In this document: piece by piece, positions 62,773 to 64,000 of the stretch
Position numbering within the stretch: position 1 is the first letter of the stretch
How the letters are laid out: every line of letters starts with the position of its first letter
NCBI RefSeq assembly: GCF_000312665.1
Contig: NZ_HF536773.1
Span: 359,582-423,581 of the forward strand
DNA length: 64,000 nt
From: Rhizobium mesoamericanum STM3625
GTDB taxonomy: Bacteria; Pseudomonadota; Alphaproteobacteria; Rhizobiales; Rhizobiaceae
Direction: 5' to 3'
Made by a program: the position numbers and the translations under genes
The notes under the pieces: model-generated
Told to the model about the DNA's origin: nothing
The model's database searches: none
What the model saw: the letters and a program-made list of their open reading frames with translations, nothing else

Positions 62773-64000
62773 ATGCCGGAAAATCGTGCGAATTGGCCTA
62801 AGCTGGTTCCACAGGGGTCCGAATTCTTCAGCCGCGCCGAGGCAGCTTTCTCGCTTTGGGATTTAGACCTCGTCCTTGTCGATTGGTCCAAAAAACTTGC
62901 AGAGCGCTCCGGCTTTAGCGAGGGGCCCCTGACGAAATTGGCTGAGGTTTACCCCGCACTCGCAAACCCTCCTTCCGCAGACCTCGTACAACTCGTCATC
63001 AAGACCGGCCGGCCACAATCCATCCGGTTAGGCGTGTCAACCGACAACCGCTATGACCTGCTCCTGCTGCCTGCCAAAGACGGGTTGGCGGTCGTCGAAA
63101 TCGAGGCTGCTGATCGCACCGAGACGACAACTGCGCAGGAGCAGGAACGAGCGTTGCTCTTGCATCAGGCAACCCACGACGTCCTGACCGGACTGCCCAA
63201 CCGGCGGCAGTTTAGCGATGAATTGGGGCGGCTTCTTCCTTCGGACGACAAGAGCGGTCTTGCGCTGATGCAGATTGACCTGGACGACTTCAAGCCGGTC
63301 AACGATACGCTGGGCCACGGCGCTGGAGACATTGTTCTAAAGCTTGCCGCCGGCAGGATCCGAAGTGTGCTTGGCACCAACGAGACAGCCTTCCGTCTTG
63401 CCGGTGACGAATTCGCGATCATACAGACTGCTGGCGAGCAGCCAGGTGAAGCCGAGCAATTGGCCGAAGCGTTGGTTGGCGAATTCAAGAAGCCATTTAT
63501 AGTGGATGGCATCACTGTCTTTGTGGGAGCAAGCATCGGTATTGCGATCGCGCCCCGCGATGGCGATGAAGGCGAGCAATTAATGAAAGCAGCCGACGTC
63601 GCCCTTTATGCTGCCAAAAAGGAAGGACGGCGCCGCGCGAGAACCTTTGACCCCAGTATGTTGGTAGTACTGGAACAACGGGAGGTGCTGAGACGCAGCC
63701 TTAGGGTCGCACTCCAACATGGCGAATTCTTCCTCGAATATCAGCCGCTTGTCGACCGCTCGCGTACCGTGACGGGCTTCGAGGCGCTCCTGCGCTGGCG
63801 CCATCCGAGGCTCGGTGTGATCCCTCCAATCGCCTTTATCCCGATGGCAGAGGCCGATGGGCTGATGAGCGAAATCGGTCAATGGGTGCTGGAAGAAGCC
63901 TGTCGGGAAGCTCTGAGCTGGCCGGACCATTATACTGTTGCCGTCAATCTGTCCCCCGCAGAATTCTTGACAGCAGGCTTCACCGATCGCGTGTCGCAAA
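62773..64000 (+). CDS. GGDEF-EAL cyclic-di-GMP protein (3' end outside window)
   Basis: 409 codons are visible. The first ~120 residues are a weak sensory region, possibly PAS-like (SLWDLDLVLVDWSKKLAERSGFSEGPL). GGDEF domain: THDVLTGLPNRRQF, DLDDFKPVNDTLGHGAGD, and the signature FRLAGDEFAII, with AGDEF (functional in many enzymes) in place of GGDEF; no RxxD inhibition site is seen. An EAL domain begins YQPLVDRSRTVTGFEALLRWRHP and is cut by the window edge, so whether its catalytic residues are complete is unknown. GAGGAGG lies about ten bases before the ATG. Confidence 0.9.
   Translation, partial: MPENRANWPKLVPQGSEFFSRAEAAFSLWDLDLVLVDWSKKLAERSGFSEGPLTKLAEVYPALANPPSADLVQLVIKTGRPQSIRLGVSTDNRYDLLLLPAKDGLAVVEIEAADRTETTTAQEQERALLLHQATHDVLTGLPNRRQFSDELGRLLPSDDKSGLALMQIDLDDFKPVNDTLGHGAGDIVLKLAAGRIRSVLGTNETAFRLAGDEFAIIQTAGEQPGEAEQLAEALVGEFKKPFIVDGITVFVGASIGIAIAPRDGDEGEQLMKAADVALYAAKKEGRRRARTFDPSMLVVLEQREVLRRSLRVALQHGEFFLEYQPLVDRSRTVTGFEALLRWRHPRLGVIPPIAFIPMAEADGLMSEIGQWVLEEACREALSWPDHYTVAVNLSPAEFLTAGFTDRVSQ

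Overview
The window reads as a high-GC (about 60 percent) alphaproteobacterial replicon of the Rhizobium/Agrobacterium/Sinorhizobium group. The grounds are a minCDE operon preceded by CtrA-type TTAA-N7-TTAA boxes, small rhizobial families (DUF982, DUF1127, MEKHLA, SPW repeat), an ExsH-like RTX/GH16 glycanase next to a PrsD/PrsE-like type I exporter, and a dense mix of ABC uptake systems with their regulators. In rhizobia minCDE is commonly on a chromid or megaplasmid, so a secondary replicon is likely but not proven. No tRNA, rRNA, CRISPR array, intact insertion sequence or replication origin was recognised.

Layout. 1-4.2 kb: a GFA-family protein (cut by the window edge), a class III nucleotidyl cyclase, an SRPBCC protein, a Ca2+/H+ antiporter and an SPW-repeat membrane protein. 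4.4-22.1 kb: a two-domain alpha/beta hydrolase, then a surface-polysaccharide locus (Wzx flippase, Tat-exported GH10 glycosidase, Wzc-like co-polymerase, Wzy-like polymerase, five glycosyltransferase-type genes, a large membrane protein, an ABC exporter, an acyltransferase). 22.4-25.4 kb: kduI-kdgF-kduD for unsaturated uronate breakdown, divergent from a FadR-type GntR regulator, with a shared operator-like element on each side. 25.4-30 kb: type I secretion ATPase and adaptor with their probable substrate, an RTX-GH16 endoglycanase. 30.7-36.4 kb: an ABC importer with a glycerophosphodiester phosphodiesterase, convergent with an inositol-monophosphatase-family enzyme; together they look like a phosphodiester scavenging system.

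36.6-44.9 kb: a polar amino-acid ABC importer, divergent from a GntR-UTRA regulator, a LysR regulator, an FMN-dependent NtaA/DszA-type monooxygenase with its flavin reductase, and an agmatinase-family ureohydrolase, followed by a decayed second ureohydrolase gene. 44.5-47.3 kb is gene-poor and looks eroded. 47.3-51.9 kb: a PaoABC-like molybdenum aldehyde oxidoreductase with a divergent TetR regulator. 52-53.8 kb: minCDE. 54.1-57.9 kb: a DUF1127 small gene, then a fused E1 alpha/beta 2-oxoacid dehydrogenase and its E2 without an E3. 58-62.4 kb: AraC regulator, aldehyde dehydrogenase and copper amine oxidase, equivalent to E. coli feaR-feaB-tynA. The window ends inside a GGDEF-EAL protein.

Many genes overlap by 1-8 bases (ATGA, TGATG, TAATG), marking operons. 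The strongest candidates for new biology are the polysaccharide locus with its own GH10 enzyme, the phosphodiester-scavenging locus, and the amino-acid transporter/monooxygenase/ureohydrolase locus.
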